This document shows, in pieces, positions 21,014 through 30,024 of a DNA stretch of 64,000 nt. Made by a program: the position numbers and the translations under genes. This DNA is from Roseburia sp. 831b. Its GTDB lineage: Bacteria; Bacillota; Clostridia; Lachnospirales; Lachnospiraceae. The notes under the pieces were generated by a model. That model saw only the letters and a program-made list of their open reading frames with translations, had not been told where the DNA came from and searched no databases. Within the stretch, counting starts at the first letter, position 1. Every line of letters starts with the position of its first letter. Where the stretch lies: the NCBI RefSeq assembly GCF_001940165.2, contig NZ_CP135162.1, forward strand, positions 1,415,501 to 1,479,500, written 5' to 3'.

Positions 21014-21925
21014 CTATCTCCCCCTGCTCTTTTCTGCCGGTACAATTCCATAGAATCCCTTGTCATATTCCCCGTCATTTCGTTTGGCAAGAAATGTATC
21101 CTTCTTACCGGTTCCAAACTCCTCATACATGGCATTGGTTGCGGCTTCCCTGACATAATCAGAAAGTGCTTCATTCTTTGCAAGGCTGTGGTAAGTATCA
21201 AACTTATCTGTTATGGAAGTACGATACTCCTCAATCGTTTCGATTTTCTTATCCGCGCCATACTCTCTGCGAAGCAATGCAAAGTTTATAGTAGACGGGG
21301 TATTTCCAAGATATAACCCATGTCCCCATTCAATGCCTGTCTCGCAAAGGTCCGAATGCTTATCCTCTCCCTGCGGATATCTGCAAAAATGATCTACTCC
21401 GATTCCCACTACAAACTGCCCCGAATCCACATCCATAAATAACATGTTTCTGCCGGAATACTTCTCCATCAGACGATAATCCGAACCGTTGAAGTTGTGA
21501 TAAATCTCTCCCTGCTCCAAATCAGACTCCAGCTTTTCATAATGCGGCCATTTGGCAACAGCCATGCTTCTGTCTGTTGAAATGCCCAGTCTGCAAAGTA
21601 CATCCAGACATTCCCTGTCGCAAAAGTCCTCTTCAAACACATTTGTCATGCCGTCATTTAACTTCCCGGCAATAAACATCCGAAGTTCATTGGCATCCCT
21701 GCAAAATCTCGCATACATGGTTTTGTTTGATGCAAAGTATATCTCACAGAAAGAATTATCCTTTGCACTTGCCTCATTCAGTTCTGTTATGATCTCAGCC
21801 ACTTCCCAGAAGTTTTCACAGGCATTTGTCACATGCTGCTTCACAAAATTCTCAAAAGTACAGAGAAAGTTTTTCTCTATTCCCTTTTGATTATTGATTA
21901 CCATAATCATATCTTCAATCTTCAT
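21014..21925 (-). CDS. Uncharacterised cytoplasmic ICE protein
   Basis: 303 residues starting MKIEDMIMVINNQKG, with TAGGAGG upstream. Predicted alpha/beta with several Cys and Trp residues (DFCDRECLDVLCRL, WGHGLYLGNTPSTINF), acidic, no membrane segment. I do not recognise a domain. It follows the NlpC/P60 gene after an intrinsic terminator and begins the DNA-modification gene run (DpnD/PcfM, MT-A70, ArdC/SNF2). Confidence 0.65.
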   Translation of the reverse strand: MKIEDMIMVINNQKGIEKNFLCTFENFVKQHVTNACENFWEVAEIITELNEASAKDNSFCEIYFASNKTMYARFCRDANELRMFIAGKLNDGMTNVFEEDFCDRECLDVLCRLGISTDRSMAVAKWPHYEKLESDLEQGEIYHNFNGSDYRLMEKYSGRNMLFMDVDSGQFVVGIGVDHFCRYPQGEDKHSDLCETGIEWGHGLYLGNTPSTINFALLRREYGADKKIETIEEYRTSITDKFDTYHSLAKNEALSDYVREAATNAMYEEFGTGKKDTFLAKRNDGEYDKGFYGIVPAEKSRGR

Positions 21926-21939
21926 CGCTACCTCCTATA

Positions 21940-21965
21940 AAACAGGCAGAGCCATAAAACTCTGC
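21940..21965 (-). terminator. Intrinsic terminator after the NlpC/P60 gene
   Basis: Minus strand: 7-bp GGCAGAG/CTCTGCC stem (arms 21944-21950 and 21959-21965) followed by TGTTTTAT. It separates the NlpC/P60 gene from the 303-residue gene. Confidence 0.65.
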
Positions 21966-21972
21966 CCTCATT

Positions 21973-23877
21973 CTAATTTGGACTGCATATCAAAACAATA
22001 TTTCCCGTTCTGACATCCTGATATACCACTCCATAGTTCTCATTCAAAGCTTCGACAACCTTTCCATTACCGACATAAACCGCAACATGTGTGATATTCA
22101 TATACCTTCCATTCTGTGATGTGCTATAGAATATCAAATCACCAGGTTCCATTATATCGAATGAAGTCGATTTTCCCGCCTCATTTAACCCCTGTGCTTC
22201 TGCTGCGGCACTTGTTGCTCCTTCATAACTGATGTTCACACCTGCACTATTCCATGAATAGTATGCAAGTGAGCTACAATCATAATACTCGCCGGAATCT
22301 CTTAATGCCTGCGAATAGGGATATCCGACTCTGTGCAATGCATAACTACAGACCGTCCGCTGTGTTGAATCTGTGATGCCTGACAAAATACTGTTTATTT
22401 CATCTTCGGTAAGTGCCGACTGCATATTGCCACCACCGCCACCCGGAGAATATCCAAGCATTGCAAGGTTTTCCGGACTCATGAATTCAGCAAGTAATTC
22501 CTGCTCATCGCTATTAAATCCATATTCCGTGACCATATCACGCCAGGTCTTTAGAGTTACATTTACACAAAGATAAGTTTTCGTAACCGAAGAGGTCGAA
22601 CCATCCTCATTTTCAACAGTTTCCGTTTCAGTCTCTGTTGATGTGGTGTAACTGCACATATCATCCACAATATCCTGAAGCCATCCCTTTGATGTGTCAT
22701 TCATTATTGTTGCCGTGTCACCAACACCATGCTTTACCATATAAACAGCCAGAATATCATAGTAATTATTAGGAGTATCAGTACCCTCATAATTTACATA
22801 CACAATCTTTCCATCATCATATCCTGTATGAGCATTAGCAAGATCAGAGATTTCCCTGTTGAACTCAGCAACATATGCACTTGCCACTATTGTTACAGTA
22901 TCGCCATCTTCCAAAGGTGGAAAAAAGATTGCAAATGGAGAATTATAAATTACTCCCACAACCGCAACTACAGGGATTGCCACCACCGATACCAGAAGCA
23001 CCAGACCTAACAGAAGCGGCAGGACAAGCTTTGCCACATACTTTGCCACAAACATGCCCTTCTGCACAAAGACATCCTTAACAAGCTTTGCAAAACTGTC
23101 CGTCTGCTCATCCTGTGCTTTCATCTTATCCAGAAAGAATTTAATCTTTCTGGAACGCACATTGTTCTTCATATCTGCTTCATCCATCTTGTAGGCAACT
23201 GTTTCTCCAACTACCTCCCCTGCCGCAAAACCTATCACTGTACCAAGTCCCGGCGAAACGGATGTGCCAGCTGCCGTTGTTGCTGCCGTTGTTGCAGTTT
23301 TTGCAACAGCTTTTGAAGTCTCCTTTGCAACCGTCTTCGCAGTATCTTTCGCCACCTTTTTACCGGTTTCCTTCGCAGCCTTTTTTACAGTATTTTTTGC
23401 ACCTTTCTTGGCAAGCTTCTTACCGGCATCCACCTTCTTAATCTTTAGCTTCTGCCTGTTAATTACCTGTCGCTTAAACAGTTCTGCTCCCCTTGATGCA
23501 GTTCCTATTACCGGTCTTGAGGCTTCATACATAATCATGGCTGACTGCTGAAGTTCTTCTCCACCCTCTATCTGGTCTGTAGCAGCCTTGCCTCCAACCA
23601 TTCCGGCATTGCGAAGAGAATGGTTATTCACCTTGATGGACTGATTTGACTCCTTCACATTCTTGCGAAGCTTTGCAAATCTGCCCTCCTTCGATACCTG
23701 ATGAACCGTACTCTTTCTATAAGTACCTTCAGCAGTTTTCTTCTTGGTCGGGTCCCGGTCTACCGTGTAGATGTTGCTGCCCTTGATGGAAGCCTGCTTT
23801 GGTTTGTGCATATGAATCTTGGCTTTCTGCTTGGTGTGAATGACCATCGGTTTGTCATCGACCTTTTTGATTTTCAA
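21973..23877 (-). CDS. VirB1-like NlpC/P60 cell-wall hydrolase of the conjugation machinery
   Basis: The start is probably TTG (MKIKKVDDKP, 634 residues), 8 bases after GGAGG; a GTG three codons earlier is too close to the site. The N-terminal ~230 residues are basic with Ala/Lys/Thr repeats (KKAAKETGKKVAKDTAK). A membrane segment near residues 280-310 (VLPLLLGLVLLVSVVAIPVV) is followed by an extracellular part. The C-terminal NlpC/P60 domain has catalytic Cys in EYYDCSSLAYYSW and His in NITHVAVYVGNG. It would open peptidoglycan for the mating channel. A Gly-rich linker (SPGGGGGN) precedes the peptidase. Confidence 0.88.
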   Translation of the reverse strand: MKIKKVDDKPMVIHTKQKAKIHMHKPKQASIKGSNIYTVDRDPTKKKTAEGTYRKSTVHQVSKEGRFAKLRKNVKESNQSIKVNNHSLRNAGMVGGKAATDQIEGGEELQQSAMIMYEASRPVIGTASRGAELFKRQVINRQKLKIKKVDAGKKLAKKGAKNTVKKAAKETGKKVAKDTAKTVAKETSKAVAKTATTAATTAAGTSVSPGLGTVIGFAAGEVVGETVAYKMDEADMKNNVRSRKIKFFLDKMKAQDEQTDSFAKLVKDVFVQKGMFVAKYVAKLVLPLLLGLVLLVSVVAIPVVAVVGVIYNSPFAIFFPPLEDGDTVTIVASAYVAEFNREISDLANAHTGYDDGKIVYVNYEGTDTPNNYYDILAVYMVKHGVGDTATIMNDTSKGWLQDIVDDMCSYTTSTETETETVENEDGSTSSVTKTYLCVNVTLKTWRDMVTEYGFNSDEQELLAEFMSPENLAMLGYSPGGGGGNMQSALTEDEINSILSGITDSTQRTVCSYALHRVGYPYSQALRDSGEYYDCSSLAYYSWNSAGVNISYEGATSAAAEAQGLNEAGKSTSFDIMEPGDLIFYSTSQNGRYMNITHVAVYVGNGKVVEALNENYGVVYQDVRTGNIVLICSPN

Positions 23878-23903
23878 GTGTATCACCTCCCTCTTTGTGA
23901 AAT

Positions 23904-23944
23904 AAAATAAGCCGTCAGGGAGTAATATTAACTCCTTAACGGCT
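23904..23944 (-). terminator. Intrinsic terminator after the AlbA_2/EEP cargo pair
   Basis: Minus strand: stem formed by 23933-23944 and 23910-23923 (AGCCGT...ACGGCT, with an inner GGAGT/ACTCC) followed by TATTTTATTT. It isolates the cargo pair from the NlpC/P60 gene downstream. Confidence 0.7.
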
Positions 23945-24014
23945 ATGTAAAATCATTTAATATTTAGTTGTTAAGAGCATCAGTAAAACTGGGAGTTTCA
24001 CTTGTCTTTTTTAT

Positions 24015-24683
24015 CTATACATTTAGTGAAAATGAAATTAGATTGTGGTCTGACAAGAATGTTTCAGTGATTCCATTAAAAACAATATTATTATCAAATT
24101 TTCCTTTTCTAATAAAAATACGATCAATTGCAGTTTGTCCTGGCTTATAGGTAATCATGTCATTTGTTACCACGTCTCTATAATTCAAAGCTGTATTATT
24201 GTTTAATTCATTAACCCACTCGTTATCATTAAAATCTCCTAGAAATATATCAATATCATCTTGTTCAGAAAAGAGTTTTTCTACTTTATTTTTAATTGCA
24301 ATATCTGTATTATGAAAACTTACAATACGTATAGATTTTTCATCTAAATACATATCTATAATTTTATTCTTAAACTCAAAATTGTTATATTCTTCCTTCT
24401 TCTTCCATAAACTATTTTCCAAAGTTATTGCTACAACAAGGCTCTTTAATGTTAATCTATCGTAGCTATGAATTTTATATTTATCATTTGGAAACAACTT
24501 TTCTAATTCAACAAACTTATTATCTGTAACTTCTTGTAAAAACACCACATCCTCATTTGTTTCAAGCAAAGTATCAATCATTCGTTTTATAGGAGTTTTA
24601 AAATCAATGTTTTTCGGATTAAAATAGTTTCCATTACTATACGCTCCACAAAATTTATTTACATTAAAACTTGTAATTCTCAT
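24015..24683 (-). CDS. Endonuclease/exonuclease/phosphatase (EEP) fold protein
   Basis: 222 residues. The EEP motifs are present in order: MRITSFNVNKF (first strand, Asn ligand), VVFLQEVTDNKF (metal-binding Glu), IDIFLGDFNDNEW (catalytic Asp/Asn), AIDRIFI and TFLSDHNLISF (C-terminal Asp-His pair). The family includes DNase I, exonuclease III and RNA/lipid phosphodiesterases; the substrate cannot be told. It is shorter than exonuclease III (~270) and lacks its DNA-binding loops. It lies ~50 bp downstream of the AlbA_2 gene. Clearly AT-rich compared with the ICE backbone, so probably acquired cargo. Confidence 0.82.
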   Translation of the reverse strand: MRITSFNVNKFCGAYSNGNYFNPKNIDFKTPIKRMIDTLLETNEDVVFLQEVTDNKFVELEKLFPNDKYKIHSYDRLTLKSLVVAITLENSLWKKKEEYNNFEFKNKIIDMYLDEKSIRIVSFHNTDIAIKNKVEKLFSEQDDIDIFLGDFNDNEWVNELNNNTALNYRDVVTNDMITYKPGQTAIDRIFIRKGKFDNNIVFNGITETFLSDHNLISFSLNV

Positions 24684-24735
24684 TTATTCGTCATCCTTTT
24701 TATTCTATAAAACTGTAAACTTCTTATTCATCTTC

Positions 24736-26142
24736 CTATTCCGCCACGTCAACATTCAATACTATCAATGACTTTGGAGACTTAATATTTCCTTCTCTGT
24801 AGACAACTCCACTTTCGATAAGAGGATTTAGTATTTCACGTAAAAACTGACTTCTACTCTTGTAGTTCGTGACAGCTTGTAGCTCTTTTACATGCTTTGG
24901 ACCTTCTGCTTGCAATAGTTCCAATACTCTTTTTTTAGTTCCAGATAGCTCATCATATATATTCGTTTCTATTTTTTCGTATAGGCGATCATACAAACGC
25001 AAATTCAAAAAACCCGGATAAATTGACACAACCGGTTGCAATTTTTCTTCACATCCACTATAACATTCAATCATTGTCTGAAAACCAGTTCCTCCACGCT
25101 CCATCAAATTTGCTACATCCAAACATGCTGCTATAATAGAATTCCTTCTAATAGAAGGGATTGAACCTACTGGATATTGAGCATAATCTTTAGGAAGCAA
25201 CCAAGACCCCGGCGAAACAATTTCTATTCTGTCACAATATATATCCACATCAATCTGCGTGCCGGAAATAGAATAATCTCTGTGTGCGATTGCATTTACT
25301 AATGCTTCTCGAATTGCCTCTTTCGGATATGCACGCACTTCCTCTCGCCCACCGGATTCCGTTTTTTTCCAGCCGGTTTTTGTGTTTCTTTCAATAAAAC
25401 TTAAAGCATTTCGAAATCCATTCACCAATGATCCCTTATATCTTCCACTATCAAGTACTGTTCCTGTTTTGGTATTGCCTTTCCAAAGACGACAACAAAT
25501 CAGTGAATCATCACCTTCATAATTATCTGCAAACATAAGAAATCCTGATTTAGCATAACAATCCTTTGAAATAACCTCTTCGTTTTGTAAATCCTTTATA
25601 GTCGGCACATTGGAACTCTCTCTATATTCCTTGCATAAAGCGATATATTCACTCCATTTCGATTCCTCATATAAGACCTCGCTGGTTTCATTATCAACAC
25701 CATATTTTCTTTTAGACAAAGAAATAATGTCTTCCGGAGTAGCTGGTGTTGTATTTCCGTCACCCTTAATATAAACAGTTTCATTAAAATCACCTTCTCT
25801 GTATCTTACTACAGAATTTGCCGGATTCACTTTCACTGCCAAAACAAATCGTTCCGCATTCGAATCAACACTTCTCATCATATATTGAACTTTTGTATGA
25901 GGAAAAATGTGTCTATCAATGATTTTAGCTATTAGATTTTTTGTGTTATCAATCTCATTCAAATCAATGCCAAAAGCTTCTCCATCATTAGACACACCTA
26001 CAAACATAATTCCACCTTCACCATTTGCATATCCAACAATAGTTTTTGCCCACTTTACCGGTTTATCCGGATTCAATATTGCCTTGTATTCATAGGTTAA
26101 ATCTTCTGTTATAACATCTGAAAACAACTCTGAAATCTTCAT
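24736..26142 (-). CDS. AlbA_2 (Schlafen-like) / HATPase-type protein
   Basis: 468 residues from the ATG of MKISELFSDV, which follows GGAGG by 7 bases; a longer frame upstream is not supported. The N-terminal AlbA_2 domain (~10-130) has YEYKAILNP, GYANGEGGIMFVGV and SNDGEAFG. The C-terminal part (~270-370) has a GHKL-type ATP-binding signature (EALVNAIAHRDYS, NLMERGGTGFQ). A winged-helix tail follows (KRVLELLQAEGPKHVKEL). Such proteins are annotated as ATP-binding transcriptional regulators, while AlbA_2 relatives (Schlafen) include tRNA nucleases. Promoter-proximal repeats suggest autoregulation. Paired with the EEP nuclease as a probable cargo module. Confidence 0.82.
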   Translation of the reverse strand: MKISELFSDVITEDLTYEYKAILNPDKPVKWAKTIVGYANGEGGIMFVGVSNDGEAFGIDLNEIDNTKNLIAKIIDRHIFPHTKVQYMMRSVDSNAERFVLAVKVNPANSVVRYREGDFNETVYIKGDGNTTPATPEDIISLSKRKYGVDNETSEVLYEESKWSEYIALCKEYRESSNVPTIKDLQNEEVISKDCYAKSGFLMFADNYEGDDSLICCRLWKGNTKTGTVLDSGRYKGSLVNGFRNALSFIERNTKTGWKKTESGGREEVRAYPKEAIREALVNAIAHRDYSISGTQIDVDIYCDRIEIVSPGSWLLPKDYAQYPVGSIPSIRRNSIIAACLDVANLMERGGTGFQTMIECYSGCEEKLQPVVSIYPGFLNLRLYDRLYEKIETNIYDELSGTKKRVLELLQAEGPKHVKELQAVTNYKSRSQFLREILNPLIESGVVYREGNIKSPKSLIVLNVDVAE

Positions 26143-26183
26143 TTCAGCACCTCCAAACTGCAATTTTATAGCAAGCATAGCAT

Positions 26184-26230
26184 ACATTTCGATACATTAC
26201 AACAACATTGCTAAACATTTTGATAACATT
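26184..26230. repeat. Helically phased ACATT repeats upstream of the AlbA_2 gene
   Basis: ACATT occurs on the plus strand at 26184, 26194, 26205, 26215 and 26226, spaced 10, 11, 10 and 11 bp. All copies therefore face the same side of the helix. The last three sit in longer matches (AACATTTTGAT twice). Located 42-88 bp upstream of the AlbA_2 start; a likely operator. Confidence 0.65.
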
Positions 26231-26351
26231 TTGATTTTTTTGCAATGTTCTTATTAAACAACTCATCTGTTTCATTGTATTACTCATGCAATCTTCAAGT
26301 TTTACTTTCCCTAATAATTATCAGTTCTTATAAAATCATTATATCATTAAT

Positions 26352-26388
26352 AATCATCAAGGCCGGACCTTCATCCGACCTCTTGATT
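26352..26388 (-). terminator. Stem-loop after virB4
   Basis: Minus strand: a ~15-bp imperfect stem (arms 26374-26388 and 26352-26366) followed by ATTATTAATG. The T-tail is poor, so termination may be partial. Between it and the AlbA_2 gene there is a TATAAT-like element near 26338-26343, but no convincing -35. I see nothing else in 26231-26415. Confidence 0.5.
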
Positions 26389-26415
26389 ATCCTACAGAAT
26401 CGAAAATGTCATCTG

Positions 26416-27362
26416 TTATCCCTTCGTCATTGCCTCTTTCTTTTTCTGCTCCGCAATCTTCTCATGGATATTCGTGTTATACAGCTTGTAAAGGTCTGTA
26501 TCCTTGCTGATCTGGTTATCAAACGGAATCACCACGGAACCGCATTTAATCAGTCCCATACCGGATGCGGTGTTGGTTACGAAACGAAGCTGGGCTTCTG
26601 ATACACCAATAACCTCTGCCATCTTGGAACTGTCCGTATTTGCCTGCTTCAGAAGTGCCACGAACTCAGAGTTGGCAAGCATTGTAGTTGCCGTATAGTT
26701 CTGCAAAAGGTCAACAACATTCTGAGTAATACCGGTACAAAGACCACCCTGCTTACGCACCTTCTTCCAAAGCTGCTGCAAATACTTCGCTGAATACTCA
26801 GAATTAAGAAGCACATGGAACTCATCAATATAGAGCCATGTTGCCTTGCCCTTCTTTCCATTCTCCACGATTCTCTGCTGGATGGACTCCATCATTACAA
26901 GCATTGTGATAGGACTAAGTTCTGCACCTAAGTCCCTGATACCGTAAACCGTAAAACGGTTATCTACATCCACATTGGTCTGGTGGTTGAAGATATTAAG
27001 GGAACCTGATACGAAAAGCTCCAAGGAAAGTGCTATATCCTTTGCCTCTTCCTCCGGCTGTGCTAAAAGCAGATCATAGAAGTCACTCATAATTGGAATA
27101 TACTTCTCTCTGCTTCTTGCAATGTCGATATACAGTTTTCTCACGCATCGGTCAATGATTGACTTCTGACGGGAATTTAAGCTGTCACCGATACACTGCT
27201 CACAAAGTCCAAGCATAAACTCACCTTTTTCCCTTACCCAGCCCTTTGTATCGTTTTGGTCAAGATTCCAAACATCCATGGCAAGAGGATTCACATAGTT
27301 ATCCGTGTAGGTGGACATATTTACCACAGTTCCTCCATAAGTCTGGGCAATGTCAAAGTATT
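26416..27362 (-). CDS. virB4 exon 2: C-terminal part of the conjugation ATPase
   Basis: Continues exon 1 after removal of the group II intron, completing the split Glu codon: the reading goes DPMN-E-YFDIAQTYGG. It carries the Walker B motif WLYIDEFHVLL and the C-terminal helices (ANSEFVALLKQANTD). Together the exons encode 792 residues with the frame intact, the usual VirB4/TraE length. VirB4 is the cytoplasmic ATPase that energises assembly of the type IV secretion channel. Without splicing, an internal Met start would give only a ~303-residue fragment lacking Walker A. Confidence 0.9.
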
Positions 27363-30024
27363 ATGTCGATAGGTAAGCCTTTGAAATTATCTCCAACTTT
27401 TCCCCCGACTCACACCGTACGTGCGACTTTCACCGCATACGGCGTTCCCTCGTGTTCAAGCAAGTTTACAAGTTCCTTTGACAGGTTTAAGTTTTCTAGC
27501 TCGTCTTAGTCGATTCAGCTTCACTTTCTGCTTTTCCGAAAGGTTACTACAGTAATCAGCATTTTTATCTTCAATAAGTGGAATAACAGCTTTGCTAACA
27601 ATAACGATATTGCTATAATCGTCAGTACCATTTCTTTCTTTTGGTTTTATTCTGATACCGACTGCATTTTCTGGCTCTAATTCATTTCCAGTAATGTAAC
27701 ATTTCCCATACTGTGCCACGAACTTTGAAACCACATTATTTCTAAATTCAATCGTATCATCTTCATTAAGAAACATCTGAAATGCTTTCAGTTTACTGCT
27801 TTCCACTGCTCTCTGATTATTATGAATTTTCTTTCTGCCCTTTTCAGTATAATTGCATATCTCCTGTGAAAAATTCATTGGAGATTTATGATGCACTCCT
27901 GTAATCGGCAACATATGAATATCCATAATTCTGTAAATCTTTTTACAGTCTCTGATTCCTGTTGTTTTCTTTTTGAAATCACTTGGAGTTTCTCCGAATC
28001 TGACTATTTTTGCTTTCTTCCTCAACCTGTTGTTACGGGTTCGTAATAAAGCATAATCAACCTCTGTAAGGTTGTTATAAACATTCGTTGCAATCCGATA
28101 ATAATTCTGTATCCCAGTGACTGCACTGTTATACTTCTTTACTTCCTCTGCGTTTGTATGATTCTGTATTTCAAGAATCTTTTGTCTCAAATTAGCTTTT
28201 GATTTCTTCAAGGCTTTTTCACACATATCTGTTTTTGCAACATAACCATACTTTGATTTTCCCTGTGGCACTGCTTTGATTTTGAATCCAAGAAAATCTG
28301 ATGAATTCTTTTTCAAATTTGTTACCTTAGACTTCTCTGGACTGATTTCCAATCCCAGCCTGTTATTCAGAAAATCTACTACAGCATGGTAATATCTTTG
28401 TGCTTCTGGATATGTTCTGCACATTATTTTAAAGTCATCTGCATAACGCACAATATATCCGTCTTTCAGATTTGTGTATTGTCTGGCATATTGTGCAAAA
28501 CCTTTGCTATTTCCCTTTCGTGGCATATAAGTTTCCCATTGGTCACTTATCCACCAGTCAAGTTCATTTAACACAATATTAGATAATAACGGAGAAAGTA
28601 TTCCCCCTTGTGGAGTTCCTTTAGTCGGTATTCCCTCTCCCTCGATTTCACACTTTAAAAGTTTGCTTATAATACACAACAGCCTTTTATCCCTGATTCC
28701 AAGATTCCAGATTTGCTTCATTAGTTTTCCATGATTGACATTATCGAAAAATCCTTTAATATCAATATCCACACAATAATAATGTTTGCCTAAATTGATA
28801 AGGCTTACCATTCTGCTGACTGCGTGGTGGGTACTTCTGTTTGGTCTGAATCCATAGGAATGATTATGAAATTTCGGCTCGCATATGGGTTCTAGCACCT
28901 GCAAAATACATTGTTGAATCAGTCTGTCCCATATAGTCGGTATGCCAAGAGGTCTCTTTTTATCACTGCCAGGCTTTGGAATATATACTCTCCGCACTGG
29001 TAATGGATTATAGTCCTCTAATCTGGCTCTCACTTCCTTTATCAGCATTTCATCATTAAGTTTGGAAATATCCTCTATTGTCTTTCCGTCAGTACCTTTG
29101 GTTTTACTACCAGTATTACCTTTCAGATTTCTGTATGCTAATCTGATATTCTGCTTTGAACCTATTACCTCCATTAACTTGTAAAAATTATTGTTGTTTC
29201 TGCTTTGTTGATACAACTCATCAAATATGCTCTGCATATCAAAATATTCGTTGTATCTCAGCTTGTCTTTCTTCAACATGGTCTGTACCCTCCTTTCAGA
29301 GTAATACATCTCTTAGTCTTACACGAACCCATGCTGAACTCTCTACTTGCTCTAGCACACGACTAGTGGCTATCCCTCCACCACTTATTATCATGGTTTC
29401 ATCGGTACTGTGCCACCACTCTCACTGGCATAAATACAGGTTATAACTATGCTAATCTCACACAGCTTTTCCCTGTAAACACTTCACAGATGGTAAAATC
29501 TCCATGTTGCCAGCTTTCCACGTTCCAAATATGCTATCTTTACATATACCCTTAGGTTTCCTCTATAAGCCTGTTACTTTACCAATGCCTGTAACATTGT
29601 ATGGACTTTCATATGAACGATTTTTACTCATCCACAAGTAACGACACTAATTGTGTCACATGGCCTTTCGACCACATCCCGATATAGACCTGTACATTCG
29701 AGGATTCGTCAGTTTTTAGCTGTACTCGTCAGCTTTTATTCCATTCTAACCATAGGTATTTTATAGACCTCCGGCATATCACATACAACTCCCACCTCTG
29801 GGAATCTTTCGACAACCTAATGTTTCGGTATGCTTCTGCCGACTTCACCGAGCTTCTGACACTTCATATTTACCTAATCCGTGCCAGTCGGAGTATCAAG
29901 GAAGCCCTTCGAGGCGTTACCCTCTCATTTGACTTTTCGCATATTTAGTTCTCCTTATGCTAATTGTTTTTATATAAACGCGACGCATAAGTGGACAACC
30001 TTTTCAGTTGCCAACGTGTCGCAC
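27363..30024 (-). mobile_element. Group II intron inserted in virB4 (2662 bp, sense orientation)
   Basis: The 5' end is GTGCGACAC right after exon-1 ATGAATG, matching the GUGYG consensus. The 3' end is CTATCGACAT followed by exon-2 AATAC. Domain V is recognisable at 27412-27443 (GCCGTATGCGGTGAAAG, then a complementary CGTACGG), followed by domain VI. Domain IV holds the reverse transcriptase gene. The ~745 bases at 29280-30024 are domains I-III RNA without any gene. Removing exactly this interval restores a continuous VirB4 frame of 793 codons including the stop, which fixes both boundaries. The sense orientation allows the host mRNA to be repaired by splicing. Confidence 0.92.
27456..29279 (-). 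CDS. ltrA: Group II intron reverse transcriptase/maturase
   Basis: 607 residues from the ATG of MLKKDKLRYN, preceded by AAAGGAGGG; a longer frame from an upstream ATG lacks a site. The RT domain has RRVYIPKPGSDKKRPLGIP, GFFDNVNHG, GTPQGGILSPLLSN and the catalytic YADD (IVRYADDFK). The maturase (X) domain follows (KAQKIVRFGETPSDF-type region). The C-terminal HNH-like region keeps one CxxTG (CYITGNEL), but the usual HHIKP is replaced by IRIKP and later His residues are missing. DNA endonuclease activity is therefore probably lost. Assists splicing of the virB4 intron and its retromobility. Confidence 0.93.
   Translation of the reverse strand: MLKKDKLRYNEYFDMQSIFDELYQQSRNNNNFYKLMEVIGSKQNIRLAYRNLKGNTGSKTKGTDGKTIEDISKLNDEMLIKEVRARLEDYNPLPVRRVYIPKPGSDKKRPLGIPTIWDRLIQQCILQVLEPICEPKFHNHSYGFRPNRSTHHAVSRMVSLINLGKHYYCVDIDIKGFFDNVNHGKLMKQIWNLGIRDKRLLCIISKLLKCEIEGEGIPTKGTPQGGILSPLLSNIVLNELDWWISDQWETYMPRKGNSKGFAQYARQYTNLKDGYIVRYADDFKIMCRTYPEAQRYYHAVVDFLNNRLGLEISPEKSKVTNLKKNSSDFLGFKIKAVPQGKSKYGYVAKTDMCEKALKKSKANLRQKILEIQNHTNAEEVKKYNSAVTGIQNYYRIATNVYNNLTEVDYALLRTRNNRLRKKAKIVRFGETPSDFKKKTTGIRDCKKIYRIMDIHMLPITGVHHKSPMNFSQEICNYTEKGRKKIHNNQRAVESSKLKAFQMFLNEDDTIEFRNNVVSKFVAQYGKCYITGNELEPENAVGIRIKPKERNGTDDYSNIVIVSKAVIPLIEDKNADYCSNLSEKQKVKLNRLRRARKLKPVKGTCKLA

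Noticed and set aside
26416..27327. A complete 303-residue standalone gene
   Set aside because: It lacks Walker A and an SD; it is exon 2 of virB4 after intron removal.
27246..27509. Plus-strand frame across the virB4/intron 3' junction
   Set aside because: It spans intron domains V/VI and the exon junction; no homology-like features.
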